Of a stretch of DNA of 64,000 bases, positions 1 to 9,114 are shown piece by piece. The DNA is from an uncultured Blautia sp. (GTDB lineage Bacteria; Bacillota; Clostridia; Lachnospirales; Lachnospiraceae): NCBI GenBank assembly GCA_946557785.1, contig CAMNTH010000019.1, positions 1 through 64,000 of the forward strand, in the 5' to 3' direction. How positions within the stretch are numbered: the first letter of the stretch is position 1; the number at the start of each line of letters is the position of its first letter. A program made the position numbers and the translations under genes. Below the pieces are notes generated by a model. The model did not search any database. It was not told the origin of the DNA and was given only the letters and a program-made list of their open reading frames with translations.

Positions 1-125
1 CATAAGTACTGGGGTTGCGAGGTGTTTTGCTCTACTCAACTGTCAAAAACAGGATAGTATAACACATTCATTCCCTTTCTTGCAAAAAATATAGTAGAAT
101 GTTAAAATAATTTACAACAATTTGT

Positions 126-156
126 TTTACAAACCGTAATTTGGATTTGCTATACT
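126..156 (+). promoter_or_regulatory. Candidate promoter of the glycosyltransferase operon
   Basis: A -10 box TATACT lies at 151-156. TTTACA at 126-131 is a possible -35 box with a 19-nt spacer, or TTACAA one base on with 18. The AT-rich stretch up to the start codon at 205 holds no other gene. The first 120 bases contain nothing I can assign. Confidence 0.4.
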
Positions 157-204
157 TAGGAATAGAAAAAAAAGATATTAAAGAGATATTAGAGGTAAAT
201 GTTA

Positions 205-2067
205 ATGAGTGAAAATCGCAGTCTGATCGGAAAAATAGAATGGGGTCGTATACTGGAAAAGCTGTCGCCCTATACCATCAAAAAAGGCCTTTTGTATTTC
301 AAGCACTATGGGCCAAAGGAATTCTGGATTCGCCTTCATGAACGGTTTGAACCGGAGGAGGTTCCTTATGGTCCCTGGTATGAGGCATATGCCCCTAAGG
401 AAGAAACGCTGCAAAAACAAAGAGAGCACACATTTGCATATGCGCCTCTTATTAGCATTGCAGTACCTGCATATAAGACGCCGCCTGTATTTCTGAGAGA
501 AATGATCGGCTCCCTTCTTTCCCAGACTTATGCAAACTGGGAGCTTTGTATTGCCAACGGAAGCCCGCAGGATGAGGAAATGAGGCGGATACTGGATGAA
601 AATGAAGCAAAGGATCAAAGGATACGTGTCGTAACCCTTAAAGAAAATCTGGGAATTGCAGAAAATACCAATGCAGCCCTTTCCATGGCGAGAGGGGAAT
701 TTGTGGGGCTTTTGGATCACGATGACCTTTTGGCGCCCAATGCCCTTTATGAAATTGTGTCAGCTCTTTCAAAGGATGAAACAATTGATGCTGTGTATAC
801 AGATGAGGATAAAGTGACCATGAACCTGGACGAGCATTTCCAGCCCCATTTGAAACCGGATTTTAATCTGGATCTTTTGCGCTCCAATAACTATATCTGC
901 CATTTTTTTGCAGTCAGGCATTCTGTGATGGAAAAGGCGGGCGGTTTTCGTAAGGAGTTTGACGGTGCGCAGGATCATGATTTCATTTTCCGCTGTGTGG
1001 AAAACTCCCGGAAGGTAGGGCATATACCGGAAATCCTTTACCATTGGAGAACCCACAAGGCCTCTACTGCAGACAATCCTGCAAGCAAGATGTATGCTTA
1101 TGAGGCAGGCAAGCGGGCTGTGGAATCCCATCTGGAGAGGGTGGGAACCAAAGGGAGGGTAAGCCATACGCCGGATTTCGGTTTCTTCCGTGTGCAGTAT
1201 CCTGTCCAGGGGCATCCGAAGATATCCATCATTATCCCAAATAAGGATGAGAAGGAGACCCTTCAGACTTGTTTAAAATCTATCCGTGAAAAAACAGACT
1301 ATGATAATTATGAAATTATCATCATTGAAAACAACAGTACGTCAGATGAAATTTTTCAATATTACAAAGAGCTTTCCAAGGATCCTTTAATCCGTCTCCT
1401 GCGCTGGAAAAAAGAGTTTAACTATTCTGCCATTAATAATTATGGTGTCCGGGCTGCCGATGGAGATTATGTGCTTTTTTTAAACAACGATGTGAAAGTT
1501 ATTACAAAGGGCTGGCTGAAAGAAATGCTGGGTGTGTGCCAGCGAAGGGAAGTAGGGGCAGTGGGAGTGAAGCTGATTTATCCGGATAACACCATCCAGC
1601 ATGCCGGATGCGTGGTGGGAATGGGCGGAATTGCAGGCCATATGTTTACAGATATGCCCTCAGGCAGAAGCGGCTACCTTCATAAGGCGTCTATCCTGCA
1701 GGATATGAGTGCTGTAACTGCTGCGTGCATGATGATGAAGAAATCTGTTTTTAAAGAAGCCGGCGGTTTTACAGAGGAGCTCGCTGTGGCATTTAATGAT
1801 GTGGATCTTTGCCTGAAGGTAAATCAAGGCGGGCACCTGGTGGTTTATGATCCTTATGTGCAGCTTTATCATATGGAATCCAAATCCAGGGGGAAAGAGG
1901 ACAGTAAGGATAAGGTAGTACGCTTTCAAGACGAGATTGAGTACATGCGCAGCCATTGGATCAAGATTCTGAAAGAGGGAGATCCCTATTATAATAAAAA
2001 TCTCTCTCTGACAAAGTGGAATTATTCTCTGCGGCCTTTGCCGGGGATGGGAGAAAAGACGAGATAA
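205..2067 (+). CDS. Glycosyltransferase with two family 2 (GT-A) domains
   Basis: Protein of about 620 residues with two GT2 domains in tandem. The first starts near residue 85 (ISIAVPAYKTP) and has the DHDD metal-binding motif (LLDHDDLLAP). The second starts near residue 345 (ISIIIPNKDE) and has LFLNNDVKV. Such proteins extend glycans on undecaprenyl carriers at the inner face of the membrane, using nucleotide sugars. No membrane segment is evident, so it is probably peripheral. ATG at 205 is preferred over the ATG at 199 because AGAGG at 191-195 is better spaced from it. It is the first gene of a run of surface-polysaccharide genes and ends 14 nt before the next one. The sugars transferred cannot be read from sequence. 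Confidence 0.9.
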   Translation: MSENRSLIGKIEWGRILEKLSPYTIKKGLLYFKHYGPKEFWIRLHERFEPEEVPYGPWYEAYAPKEETLQKQREHTFAYAPLISIAVPAYKTPPVFLREMIGSLLSQTYANWELCIANGSPQDEEMRRILDENEAKDQRIRVVTLKENLGIAENTNAALSMARGEFVGLLDHDDLLAPNALYEIVSALSKDETIDAVYTDEDKVTMNLDEHFQPHLKPDFNLDLLRSNNYICHFFAVRHSVMEKAGGFRKEFDGAQDHDFIFRCVENSRKVGHIPEILYHWRTHKASTADNPASKMYAYEAGKRAVESHLERVGTKGRVSHTPDFGFFRVQYPVQGHPKISIIIPNKDEKETLQTCLKSIREKTDYDNYEIIIIENNSTSDEIFQYYKELSKDPLIRLLRWKKEFNYSAINNYGVRAADGDYVLFLNNDVKVITKGWLKEMLGVCQRREVGAVGVKLIYPDNTIQHAGCVVGMGGIAGHMFTDMPSGRSGYLHKASILQDMSAVTAACMMMKKSVFKEAGGFTEELAVAFNDVDLCLKVNQGGHLVVYDPYVQLYHMESKSRGKEDSKDKVVRFQDEIEYMRSHWIKILKEGDPYYNKNLSLTKWNYSLRPLPGMGEKTR

Positions 2068-2081
2068 GATAAGGAGAAGCA

Positions 2082-3038
2082 ATGGAGGAAGTATCTGTCA
2101 TAATTCCAAATTATAATGGAATTGCCTATCTGGACGGCGTATTAAGCACTCTTGAGAGGCAGACAATGAAAAAATACGAAGTAATTCTGGTAGACAATGG
2201 ATCTACGGATGGGAGCAGCGCTTTTGTAACAGCCAATTATCCCTGGGTGCATCTGATAGAACTGCCGGAGAATTTTGGCTTTTGCAAAGCAGTAAATGAA
2301 GGGATCCGTGCGTCCCGTGCACCCTATGTCCTGCTTCTGAATAACGACACAGAGGTAGAGCCGGATTTTCTTGAGGAGATGGCAGCAGCACTTCACAGAC
2401 ATAAGAATGCTTTTTCCTGCGCAGCCAGAATGGTGCAGCTTCATGACAGGGATAAGCTGGACGATGCGGGCAATTATTATTGCGCATTGGGGTGGTCCTT
2501 TGCAAGGGGAAAAGGCAGAGATGTTCATAAATATGAAACAGAGGAACAGATATTTACAGCCTGCGGCGGCGCGGCCATCTATAGAAAGAAGATTTTTGAG
2601 AAGATTGGTTTATTTGATGAAGAACATTTTGCCTATCTGGAAGACACGGATGTGGGGTATAGGGCAAAGATTTTCGGTTATGAGAACTGGTACGCCCCAA
2701 AGGCAGTTGTCTATCATGTAGGCAGCGGAACCACTGGTTCCCGCTATAATCACTTTAAAACAAGGTATTCTTCCAGAAATAATATTTATCTGATTTACAA
2801 GAATATGCCCTTTCTTCAGATTATTTTGAACCTTCCGTTTCTTGCGGCAGGTTTTGGGGTAAAGCTTTTGTTTTTTGGAGCAAAGGGTATGGGACGGGAA
2901 TACCTTGCAGGTACTAAAAATGGATTCCAGATTAGTCATAAGGGGAGAAAGGTTCCCTTTTCTCCGGCAAATCTGCCTAATTATTGCAGGATTCAGATAG
3001 AATTATGGGTAAACATTATCCGCAGGCTTGTGGTATAA
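2082..3038 (+). CDS. Family 2 glycosyltransferase (rhamnosyltransferase-like)
   Basis: A 318-residue single-domain GT2 enzyme. It opens with VSVIIPNYNG, followed by VDNGSTDGS and the metal-binding LLNNDTEV near residue 88. FAYLEDTDVGYRAKIFGY near residue 185 matches the acceptor-side ED motif of this family. The C-terminal third (from about residue 240) is basic and has one or two hydrophobic helices, probably a membrane anchor. It resembles WbbL/RfbF-type rhamnosyltransferases, but donor specificity is not readable. The AAGGAG ribosome site and the 14-nt gap to the upstream glycosyltransferase indicate one transcript for polysaccharide assembly. Confidence 0.9.
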   Translation: MEEVSVIIPNYNGIAYLDGVLSTLERQTMKKYEVILVDNGSTDGSSAFVTANYPWVHLIELPENFGFCKAVNEGIRASRAPYVLLLNNDTEVEPDFLEEMAAALHRHKNAFSCAARMVQLHDRDKLDDAGNYYCALGWSFARGKGRDVHKYETEEQIFTACGGAAIYRKKIFEKIGLFDEEHFAYLEDTDVGYRAKIFGYENWYAPKAVVYHVGSGTTGSRYNHFKTRYSSRNNIYLIYKNMPFLQIILNLPFLAAGFGVKLLFFGAKGMGREYLAGTKNGFQISHKGRKVPFSPANLPNYCRIQIELWVNIIRRLVV

Positions 3039-3176
3039 TCATCCAGGCAGTGCAGTATGGGCATGGATACGCTTTGGATTTACAGAAATTTTATAAAATA
3101 AAGAATAAGATATGGTTGCTTTTAAAAACTATCTATTATAATATAAGTGTTATGAAACAGATTGAGGTGGCAGACA

Positions 3177-4580
3177 TTGATTAAAGACAATCAGAGAAAC
3201 TTCAGTCGTCTTCATGTGCTGATAGATATCCTTGTAATTTGTATTTCTTATATTTCGGCATGGGCAATCCGTTTTGTGGGTCCTTTTGCTGCAAGTGCGG
3301 TGAGGGCCAGGAGTTTTGAACAGTATATGGCTCTGCTGATCGTGATGATTCCGTTGTATCTGCTTCTATATCAGGCATTTACGTTATATACTCCCATGCA
3401 TATGCAGGGACGGCGGCTGGTGCTGTCCAATGTTGTTAAGGCAAATTCTCTGGGACTTTTGATCATTATAGCTGCTTTGTATGTGGTTGGTGAAAACAAC
3501 CTGTCCCGTACCACCTTTTTTATATTTTATATCATTAATATCTGTTTTGAGTGGGCTGTGCGGATGCTGATCTTCATGATCCTTCGGGATATGCGAAAGC
3601 GCGGGCTGAACCAGAAACAGATGATACTGGTGGGATACAGCAGGGCTGCGGAGGAATATATTGACCGTATTCTTGAGAATCCTCAGTGGGGATATGTGAT
3701 CAGGGGAATACTGGATGATAATGTGCCTGCGGGAACCACGTATAAGGGAATCAAGGTCATTGGAAGAATTGCCAACCTTTTGGTGATCCTTCCGGCAAAC
3801 AGACTGGATGAAATTGCAATTACACTGGGCCTTAGTGAGTACTACCGCCTGGAAGAAATCGTAGCACTATGTGAGAAGTCTGGGGTACACACGAAGTTTA
3901 TTCCTGATTATAATAAGATTATTCCCACGAAGCCGTATATAGAGGATATTCTGGGACTGCCGGTGATCAATATCCGGTATGTGCCTCTGAGCAATACCTT
4001 TAATGCGCTTATAAAACGCGTGATGGATATTTTCGGTTCCATTGCAGCGATTATTGTGTCGTCACCGGTGATGCTCTTTGTCTGCGTCCTGATCAAGCTG
4101 ACCGCCCCTGGTCCGCTGATCTACAGGCAGGAGCGTGTAGGGCTTCATAATAAAACCTTCTGGATGTACAAATTCCGTTCCATGGAGGTTCAGCCGGAAT
4201 CCCAGGAGAAAAAGTCGTGGACTGTAAAAAATGACCCCAGGGTAACACCTATTGGGAAATTTATGCGCCATACCAGTATTGATGAACTGCCGCAGCTGTT
4301 TAATATCCTAAAGGGAGATATGAGCCTGGTGGGGCCAAGACCTGAACGGCCATTTTTTGTAGAGAAGTTCAGGGAAGAGATTCCAAGGTATATGGTGAAG
4401 CACCAGGTCAGGCCCGGACTTACCGGATGGGCACAGGTGAACGGATACCGCGGGGACACTTCCATTCGTAAGAGAATAGACTGTGATCTTTATTATATTG
4501 AGAACTGGAGTATCGGGTTTGATATAAAAATATTATTTCTGACATTGTTTAAGGGCTTTATTAACAAGAATGCATATTAA
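3177..4580 (+). CDS. Polyprenyl-phosphate sugar-1-phosphate transferase (WcaJ/CpsE type)
   Basis: About 467 residues. The N-terminal part has four to five membrane segments (about residues 10-140) and a Rossmann-like CoA_binding_3 domain (MILVGYSRAAEEYI). The C-terminal part is the bacterial sugar transferase domain: KRVMDIFGSIAAI re-entrant helix, RQERVGL, KFRSM, then DELPQLFNILKGDMSLVGPRPE and LTGWAQVNG. The family moves a hexose-1-phosphate from a nucleotide sugar onto undecaprenyl phosphate, the first committed step of capsule or exopolysaccharide synthesis. TTG at 3177 is taken as start because AGGTGG at 3165-3170 sits six bases upstream. An in-frame TTG at 3162 overlaps that ribosome site. 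It lies between the glycosyltransferases and the LCP ligase, as expected for a polysaccharide cluster. Confidence 0.9.
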   Translation: MIKDNQRNFSRLHVLIDILVICISYISAWAIRFVGPFAASAVRARSFEQYMALLIVMIPLYLLLYQAFTLYTPMHMQGRRLVLSNVVKANSLGLLIIIAALYVVGENNLSRTTFFIFYIINICFEWAVRMLIFMILRDMRKRGLNQKQMILVGYSRAAEEYIDRILENPQWGYVIRGILDDNVPAGTTYKGIKVIGRIANLLVILPANRLDEIAITLGLSEYYRLEEIVALCEKSGVHTKFIPDYNKIIPTKPYIEDILGLPVINIRYVPLSNTFNALIKRVMDIFGSIAAIIVSSPVMLFVCVLIKLTAPGPLIYRQERVGLHNKTFWMYKFRSMEVQPESQEKKSWTVKNDPRVTPIGKFMRHTSIDELPQLFNILKGDMSLVGPRPERPFFVEKFREEIPRYMVKHQVRPGLTGWAQVNGYRGDTSIRKRIDCDLYYIENWSIGFDIKILFLTLFKGFINKNAY

Positions 4581-4598
4581 AAGATAAGGGGAAGATTC

Positions 4599-6017
4599 AT
4601 GTCAAAGCGAGGAAAGAAAAGAGTTCTGTTTATCCTTGAAATTATTGTTTTGCTTTTGTTTATCGGCGGGCTGTTTGTATATGGACAGATTACCTCCAGA
4701 TTGGACAAGATAGAGCAGCCGGTTCTGGACGAAAAGAAGATTTTCGTGAATCCTGCAGTAAAAGAATCTGGAATGACCGGTTATACAACCTATGCGCTGT
4801 TCGGAATTGACAAACGGACAAAAAATGAAAATTATACGGGTGAAAACAGCGATACCATTATTATTGCCAGTGTAAACAATGACACTAAGGATGTAAAGCT
4901 GGTTTCTGTTTACAGGGATACGCTTTTGAATATTGGAAGTGATACTTATTCCAAAGCAAATGCAGCCTACGCTTACGGTGGTGCCGAACAGGCGATTTCC
5001 ATGCTGAATACGAATCTCGACCTGGATATCCGGGATTACGCCACAGTTGATTTTAATGCGCTGACAGAAGCTGTTGATGCCTTAGGCGGTCTTGATATCC
5101 CTCTTTCCTATGCTGAGATAGAGCATATGAATAACTACTGTATTGAAGTTTCCGAGGAGACAGGCAAGAGCTATACTCCTGTGACAAAACCGGAGCCGGA
5201 GCCTGAAGACCTGGAGGCGATTGTTGATACATTTCATCTGAATGGAGTACAGGTAACTTCTTATTGCCGTATCAGATATACTGCAAGTATGGATATGGGA
5301 CGTACAGAGCGCCAGAGGCGGGTTCTCCAGATGCTGATGGATAAGGCAAAACAGGCGGGGCTTACAAGTATTTTCGATCTGATGGATCAGATATTCCCTA
5401 TGGTGACTACCTCCCTGAATAAGAATCAGATTCTGCAGATGCTTCCTGCTTTGATCGGATACAGCCTGAATGAAACGGCAGGTTTCCCTGCAAGCTATAA
5501 ATTTGCTGATATCAATAAGCAAAGTGTTATTTTGCCCACTTCATTGATCAATAACGTACAGGAGCTTCATAGATTCCTTTACGGGGCAGACACACCTTAT
5601 AATCCTTCCCAGGAGGTTGTTTCATACAGTAACCGGATTGATGAAATTGCATTAACAGGAGGAGAGGGAGCATCCATTACGGAGATTCCGGAAGCGCCGG
5701 CAGAGGAAGACCAGAGCTGGACAGACAGCAGCTATACAGATAATAGCTATACAGATACGGATTATAATGATTACAACGACTATAATGACTACACTGGAGA
5801 CAACGAAGGAGATTACGGCGGCGGAGATTACACCGGAGACAATGGAGGAGATTACGGCGGCGGAGATTACACCGGAGACAACGGAGGGGATTACGGCGGC
5901 GGAGACTATAGCGGAGATGACGGAGGAGATTACGGCGGCGGAGACTATAGCGGAGATGACGGAGATTATCAGGGCGGCGCAGCGGATGATTCAGGCTTTG
6001 GTGACGGTGAAGTTTAG
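4599..6017 (+). CDS. LytR-CpsA-Psr (LCP) family glycopolymer ligase with Gly-Asp-Tyr repeat tail
   Basis: A 472-residue protein with a short cytoplasmic N-terminus, one membrane helix (about residues 6-27) and an extracellular LCP domain (about 65-260). LCP landmarks are FGIDKRT, SDTIIIASV, VSVYRDTLL and CRIRYTASMDMGRTERQRR, which carry the conserved Arg and Asp residues that bind the pyrophosphate of the lipid-linked glycan. LCP enzymes attach glycopolymers from undecaprenyl pyrophosphate to peptidoglycan. That fits its position after a sugar transferase and glycosyltransferases. Residues from about 370 on are acidic, low in complexity and rich in Tyr, Asp and Gly. They are made of a 39-nt repeat encoding 13 residues. 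This tail is not part of the usual LCP domain and its role is unknown. Confidence 0.92.
   Translation: MSKRGKKRVLFILEIIVLLLFIGGLFVYGQITSRLDKIEQPVLDEKKIFVNPAVKESGMTGYTTYALFGIDKRTKNENYTGENSDTIIIASVNNDTKDVKLVSVYRDTLLNIGSDTYSKANAAYAYGGAEQAISMLNTNLDLDIRDYATVDFNALTEAVDALGGLDIPLSYAEIEHMNNYCIEVSEETGKSYTPVTKPEPEPEDLEAIVDTFHLNGVQVTSYCRIRYTASMDMGRTERQRRVLQMLMDKAKQAGLTSIFDLMDQIFPMVTTSLNKNQILQMLPALIGYSLNETAGFPASYKFADINKQSVILPTSLINNVQELHRFLYGADTPYNPSQEVVSYSNRIDEIALTGGEGASITEIPEAPAEEDQSWTDSSYTDNSYTDTDYNDYNDYNDYTGDNEGDYGGGDYTGDNGGDYGGGDYTGDNGGDYGGGDYSGDDGGDYGGGDYSGDDGDYQGGAADDSGFGDGEV
5784..5978 (+). repeat. 39-nt coding tandem repeat (13-residue GDYTGDNGGDYGG unit)
   Basis: Units begin at 5823, 5862, 5901 and 5940, spaced exactly 39 nt, with a degenerate unit before them at about 5784. 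Each encodes GDY(T/S)GD(N/D)GGDYGG. The last unit is cut short and runs into the C-terminus of the LCP protein. Units are nearly identical at DNA level, which suggests recent expansion by slippage or recombination. The period is a multiple of three, so gain or loss of units would keep the frame. Confidence 0.9.
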
Positions 6018-6045
6018 AAGAACACAGATATAAAAAAGATGATGG

Positions 6046-6078
6046 ACCATCCCTGCAAAGAATGCGGGGATGGTTTTT
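6046..6078 (+). terminator. Rho-independent terminator after the LCP gene
   Basis: ACCATCCC and GGGATGGT form the stem around a short loop, followed by a run of five T. It lies 28 nt after the LCP stop codon and closes the 205-6017 operon. Confidence 0.8.
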
Positions 6079-6098
6079 CTGAGTAAAATGAATAGCAT

Positions 6099-6115
6099 GT
6101 ATGCAGAGTGCATAC
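6099..6115. promoter_or_regulatory. Short perfect inverted repeat before a glycosyltransferase gene
   Basis: GTATGCA and TGCATAC are separated by three bases, 16 bases before the ATG at 6132. It could be an operator or simply a small hairpin. No promoter elements can be assigned around it with confidence. Confidence 0.25.
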
Positions 6116-6131
6116 TGTGGAAAGGATAAAT

Positions 6132-7040
6132 ATGAAAGTAGACGTAATTATCCCTACCTACCGGCCGGGAATAGAATTTCGGAGCCTTCTTACAAGGCTT
6201 ATGAAGCAGAGCTTTCCAATACACAGGATTCTGGTAATGAATACAGAGGAATGCTTCTGGAAAAAAGACTGGGAGGAGGAATTTCCGGTACTTGAAGTGC
6301 ACCATCTGAAAAAGCAGGAGTTTGATCATGGCGGTACCAGAAGGAAGGCGGCAGAGCTTTCTGATGCGGAGATTATGGTTTTTATGACACAGGATGCTAT
6401 GCCGAAGGACAGCCATCTGATTGAAAACCTGGCTGCTGCTGTGAAACAGGAAGGAGTGGGCGCTGCTTATGCAAGGCAGCTTCCTGCAGCAGACTGCAAT
6501 TTTCTGGAGCGTTATACAAGAGAATTTAATTATCCGGAAGGAAATATGATAAAATCTGCAGAGAATCTGCCTGAGCAGGGAATCAAAACGTTCTTCTGTT
6601 CCAATGTCTGTGCTGCATATAAGAAGACAGTTTATGAAGAAATAGGCGGTTTTGCTGAAAAGACGATTTTTAATGAGGATATGATACTGGCAGGAAAGAT
6701 GGTGCAGAATGGATATAAGATTGCTTATGCAGGAGACGCAAAAGTGATTCATTCACACAACTATTCTGCAAGGATGCAGTTTTGCAGAAATTTTGACCTT
6801 GGTGTATCCCAGGCAGAGCATCCGGAGATTTTTGGCGGTATCCATTCCGAAGGGGAAGGAATAAAAATGGTGAAGGGATGTATGTCCTATCTTTGCAGAA
6901 AGGGACGGTTATGGCTGATCCCGGTGCTGGTTATACAAAGCGGGGCAAAATATGCAGGATATCTTTGTGGGAAAAATTACCGTAAGCTTCCATTATTTTT
7001 GATTCATTTTTGCACTATGAATAAAGAGTACTGGAAATAA
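6132..7040 (+). CDS. Family 2 glycosyltransferase (rhamnosyltransferase-like)
   Basis: About 302 residues, GT2 fold: VDVIIPTYRPG at the N-terminus, VFMTQDAMP in place of the usual DDD/DXD motif, and GGFAEKTIFNEDMILAGKM as acceptor-side motif. HDGGTRRKAA-type text near residue 65 (FDHGGTRRKAAELS) is typical of RfbF/WbbL-like rhamnosyltransferases. ATG at 6132 is chosen because AAAGGA at 6121-6126 lies five bases before it; the longer frame opens with a GTG at 6108. It follows a terminator, so it may have its own promoter, but it clearly belongs functionally to the polysaccharide genes upstream. The donor sugar is not determined. Confidence 0.87.
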   Translation: MKVDVIIPTYRPGIEFRSLLTRLMKQSFPIHRILVMNTEECFWKKDWEEEFPVLEVHHLKKQEFDHGGTRRKAAELSDAEIMVFMTQDAMPKDSHLIENLAAAVKQEGVGAAYARQLPAADCNFLERYTREFNYPEGNMIKSAENLPEQGIKTFFCSNVCAAYKKTVYEEIGGFAEKTIFNEDMILAGKMVQNGYKIAYAGDAKVIHSHNYSARMQFCRNFDLGVSQAEHPEIFGGIHSEGEGIKMVKGCMSYLCRKGRLWLIPVLVIQSGAKYAGYLCGKNYRKLPLFLIHFCTMNKEYWK

Positions 7041-7190
7041 TTTTTTCTGCTTATTATCACAATTTCAACACAATTCCCTGTTACACTGTGTTTATAATCC
7101 ATGATTAGCGGAGAGTTTGTACTGACTAATCTGGCGGAGAATGTCCTGCAGTGGAACAGCAGCCGATATAAATGAAAGGGAGCATAGAGC

Positions 7191-8975
7191 ATGAGTGATG
7201 AGATGAGATGGGGAGAACCCTTGGAACCTTCCGAAGAGGGAGAGACAGAGCCTCATGGAAGAACGGAAGAAGCAACAGAAATAACAGAACCAGGTAATGA
7301 TATAGACGAAACGGAAGTAAGAGAAAATACAGACATGAGTGAAGATGGCACAGAGGCGGCAAAGAAAGCAGCTGAAGAATCCCGGGAACTGGAAGAACTG
7401 AAGGGCGCAGATATTCCATGGCTTGATCAGATCTCTGCAATGAACCGGAGAAGCAGCCAGAATAAGGAAGAACAGAAGAGTAAGATCTCATTTTCCAGGG
7501 AGGAGCCGCCAAGGCAGGAACAAGAGCCTCAGAGACAGCCAAATGAGCCTTTTGATCAGACTCAGGAGCCTCAAAGGCAGGGACAGGAACCGCCCAGGTA
7601 TGCACACTATGAAGTTCATCAGAAGCGGCAGCCCCAGAATACGTCTCCTGCCCCGGAACCTAAGAAATCAGGAGGAAGCTTTCTTAGCAAGCTTTTGGTG
7701 ACAGGTGTTCTTGCAGCCGTATTCGGGCTCGTGTCAGGTCTTGTTTTTCAGGGAATAAATCTGATGACAGGTAAGCACATGGGAACTGTTTCCAATACGA
7801 TGTTAGGAACTACGGAGACGGTTCCTGAACAGGAGCTTGATGGACTGGATGCATCATCCCCTGAAGACTCCAAAATAAAAGGCCTGGTAGCCCAGAACGG
7901 AACGGTAGCCGGCGTTTCTCAGGCAGCGATGCCGTCAGTGGTTGCCATTACGTCTGTAAGTATTCAGGAGATCCCAAGCTTTTTCTCCTATTATGGATTT
8001 GGGTATGGCATGAAGGAGTACCCAAGCACAGGCAGCGGATCAGGGATCATTGTAGGAGAGAATGATGAAGAGCTTCTGATCGCTACGAATAATCATGTAG
8101 TTTCCGGTGCGACAACCTTAAGCGTATGCTTTATCGGCAATGACGTAGTTGGTGCAGAGGAAGAAACCCAGCGCCTTGCAAGCGGCGATGGGGATATAAA
8201 TGTAGAAAATGCCGTGAATGCCAAGATCAAAGGAACAGATGCGGAAAATGACCTTGCTGTGGTTGCTGTTCTAAAATCTGATATTCCGGATGAAACCATG
8301 AAGGAAATAAAAATTGCACAGATAGGAAGCTCTGAGGATCTGGTAGTTGGAGAGCAGGTAGTTGCAATCGGAAATGCCCTGGGATATGGACAGTCTGTAA
8401 CCTCCGGATGGATCAGTGCGCTGAACCGTACCGTTGCTATGGAGGACGGAAGCAATTCTGATCTGATCCAGACAGATGCGGCAATCAACCCCGGCAACAG
8501 CGGCGGTGCTCTTTTGAACATGCGGGGGGAATTGATTGGAATTAATTCCGCAAAATATGCAGCGAATGCAGTAGAAGGAATGGGTTATGCAATCCCCATA
8601 TCCAAGGCGCAGCCCATATTGGAAGAATTAATGAACCGCAGAACAAGAGAAAAGGTTTCAGAAAATAAAGCAGCTTATCTCGGAGTTGATTTGCTGAATT
8701 TGTCTACAGAAGCAATCCAGATGTATAATATGCCTGGCGGTGCGTTCGTTGCAGGGGTTTACGCAGGAACTGCGGCAGAGAAAGCCGGAATGCAGAAAGG
8801 TGATATTATTGTGAAGCTGGACAGACAAAGTGTAAACAATAGAGAAGAGCTGATCGAAATGCTGACCTATTATGAAGCTGGCGAGGAAGTGGAAGTTATT
8901 GTGGCAAGAGCGGATAATGGCGAATATGTAGAAAAAAGTGTACAGGTGATTCTTGGCGCCAGGGAAGATTCCTGA
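7191..8975 (+). CDS. htrA: HtrA/DegP-like membrane-anchored serine protease with PDZ domain
   Basis: A 594-residue S1C protease. Residues 1-160 are cytoplasmic, acidic, and contain a Gln-Glu-Pro-rich low-complexity stretch (about 104-136). One membrane helix follows at about 165-190. The trypsin-like domain carries His302 (ATNNHVV), Asp354 (ENDLAVV) and Ser437 (NPGNSGGA), a complete catalytic triad. A single PDZ domain occupies about 490-590. HtrA proteases degrade or refold damaged exported proteins at the outer face of the membrane. The ribosome site AAAGGGAG precedes the ATG by about eight bases. A TATAAT lies at 7093-7098 without a convincing -35 box. A terminator at 8992-9019 separates it from the ClpX paralogue. 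Confidence 0.93.
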   Translation: MSDEMRWGEPLEPSEEGETEPHGRTEEATEITEPGNDIDETEVRENTDMSEDGTEAAKKAAEESRELEELKGADIPWLDQISAMNRRSSQNKEEQKSKISFSREEPPRQEQEPQRQPNEPFDQTQEPQRQGQEPPRYAHYEVHQKRQPQNTSPAPEPKKSGGSFLSKLLVTGVLAAVFGLVSGLVFQGINLMTGKHMGTVSNTMLGTTETVPEQELDGLDASSPEDSKIKGLVAQNGTVAGVSQAAMPSVVAITSVSIQEIPSFFSYYGFGYGMKEYPSTGSGSGIIVGENDEELLIATNNHVVSGATTLSVCFIGNDVVGAEEETQRLASGDGDINVENAVNAKIKGTDAENDLAVVAVLKSDIPDETMKEIKIAQIGSSEDLVVGEQVVAIGNALGYGQSVTSGWISALNRTVAMEDGSNSDLIQTDAAINPGNSGGALLNMRGELIGINSAKYAANAVEGMGYAIPISKAQPILEELMNRRTREKVSENKAAYLGVDLLNLSTEAIQMYNMPGGAFVAGVYAGTAAEKAGMQKGDIIVKLDRQSVNNREELIEMLTYYEAGEEVEVIVARADNGEYVEKSVQVILGAREDS

Positions 8976-8991
8976 TAAAAGAATACCATGC

Positions 8992-9019
8992 AAAGGGTTC
9001 CCGGATAGGGAACCCTTTT
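8992..9019 (+). terminator. Terminator between htrA and the clpX paralogue
   Basis: AAAGGGTTCCC and GGGAACCCTTTT form an 11-bp stem with a five-base loop ending in T residues, 17 nt after the htrA stop codon. The symmetric A/T flanks allow bidirectional activity. Confidence 0.85.
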
Positions 9020-9048
9020 GTCATAATATATTTTGTTTAAAAGATTAT

Positions 9049-9076
9049 TTTACAAGATGCAACTGTGTGATATAAT
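9049..9076 (+). promoter_or_regulatory. Candidate promoter of the clpX paralogue
   Basis: TTTACA at 9049-9054 and TATAAT at 9071-9076 with a 16-nt spacer. Transcription would start near 9083, about 30 nt before the start codon. No CtsR-like direct repeat was noticed here. Confidence 0.6.
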
Positions 9077-9114
9077 GAAAACATTGAATGAATTGTTTTT
9101 GGAAAGGAGTTCTT

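Noticed and set aside
5784-5978. Direct repeats of 39 nt, considered as a CRISPR array
   Set aside because: The units are contiguous without unique spacers, lie in frame in the LCP gene and encode a repeating peptide. No cas genes are present.
5767-6033. Open + frame of 88 codons overlapping the LCP repeat
   Set aside because: It is open only because the repeat lacks stops in that frame; it has no ribosome site and lies inside a well-supported gene.
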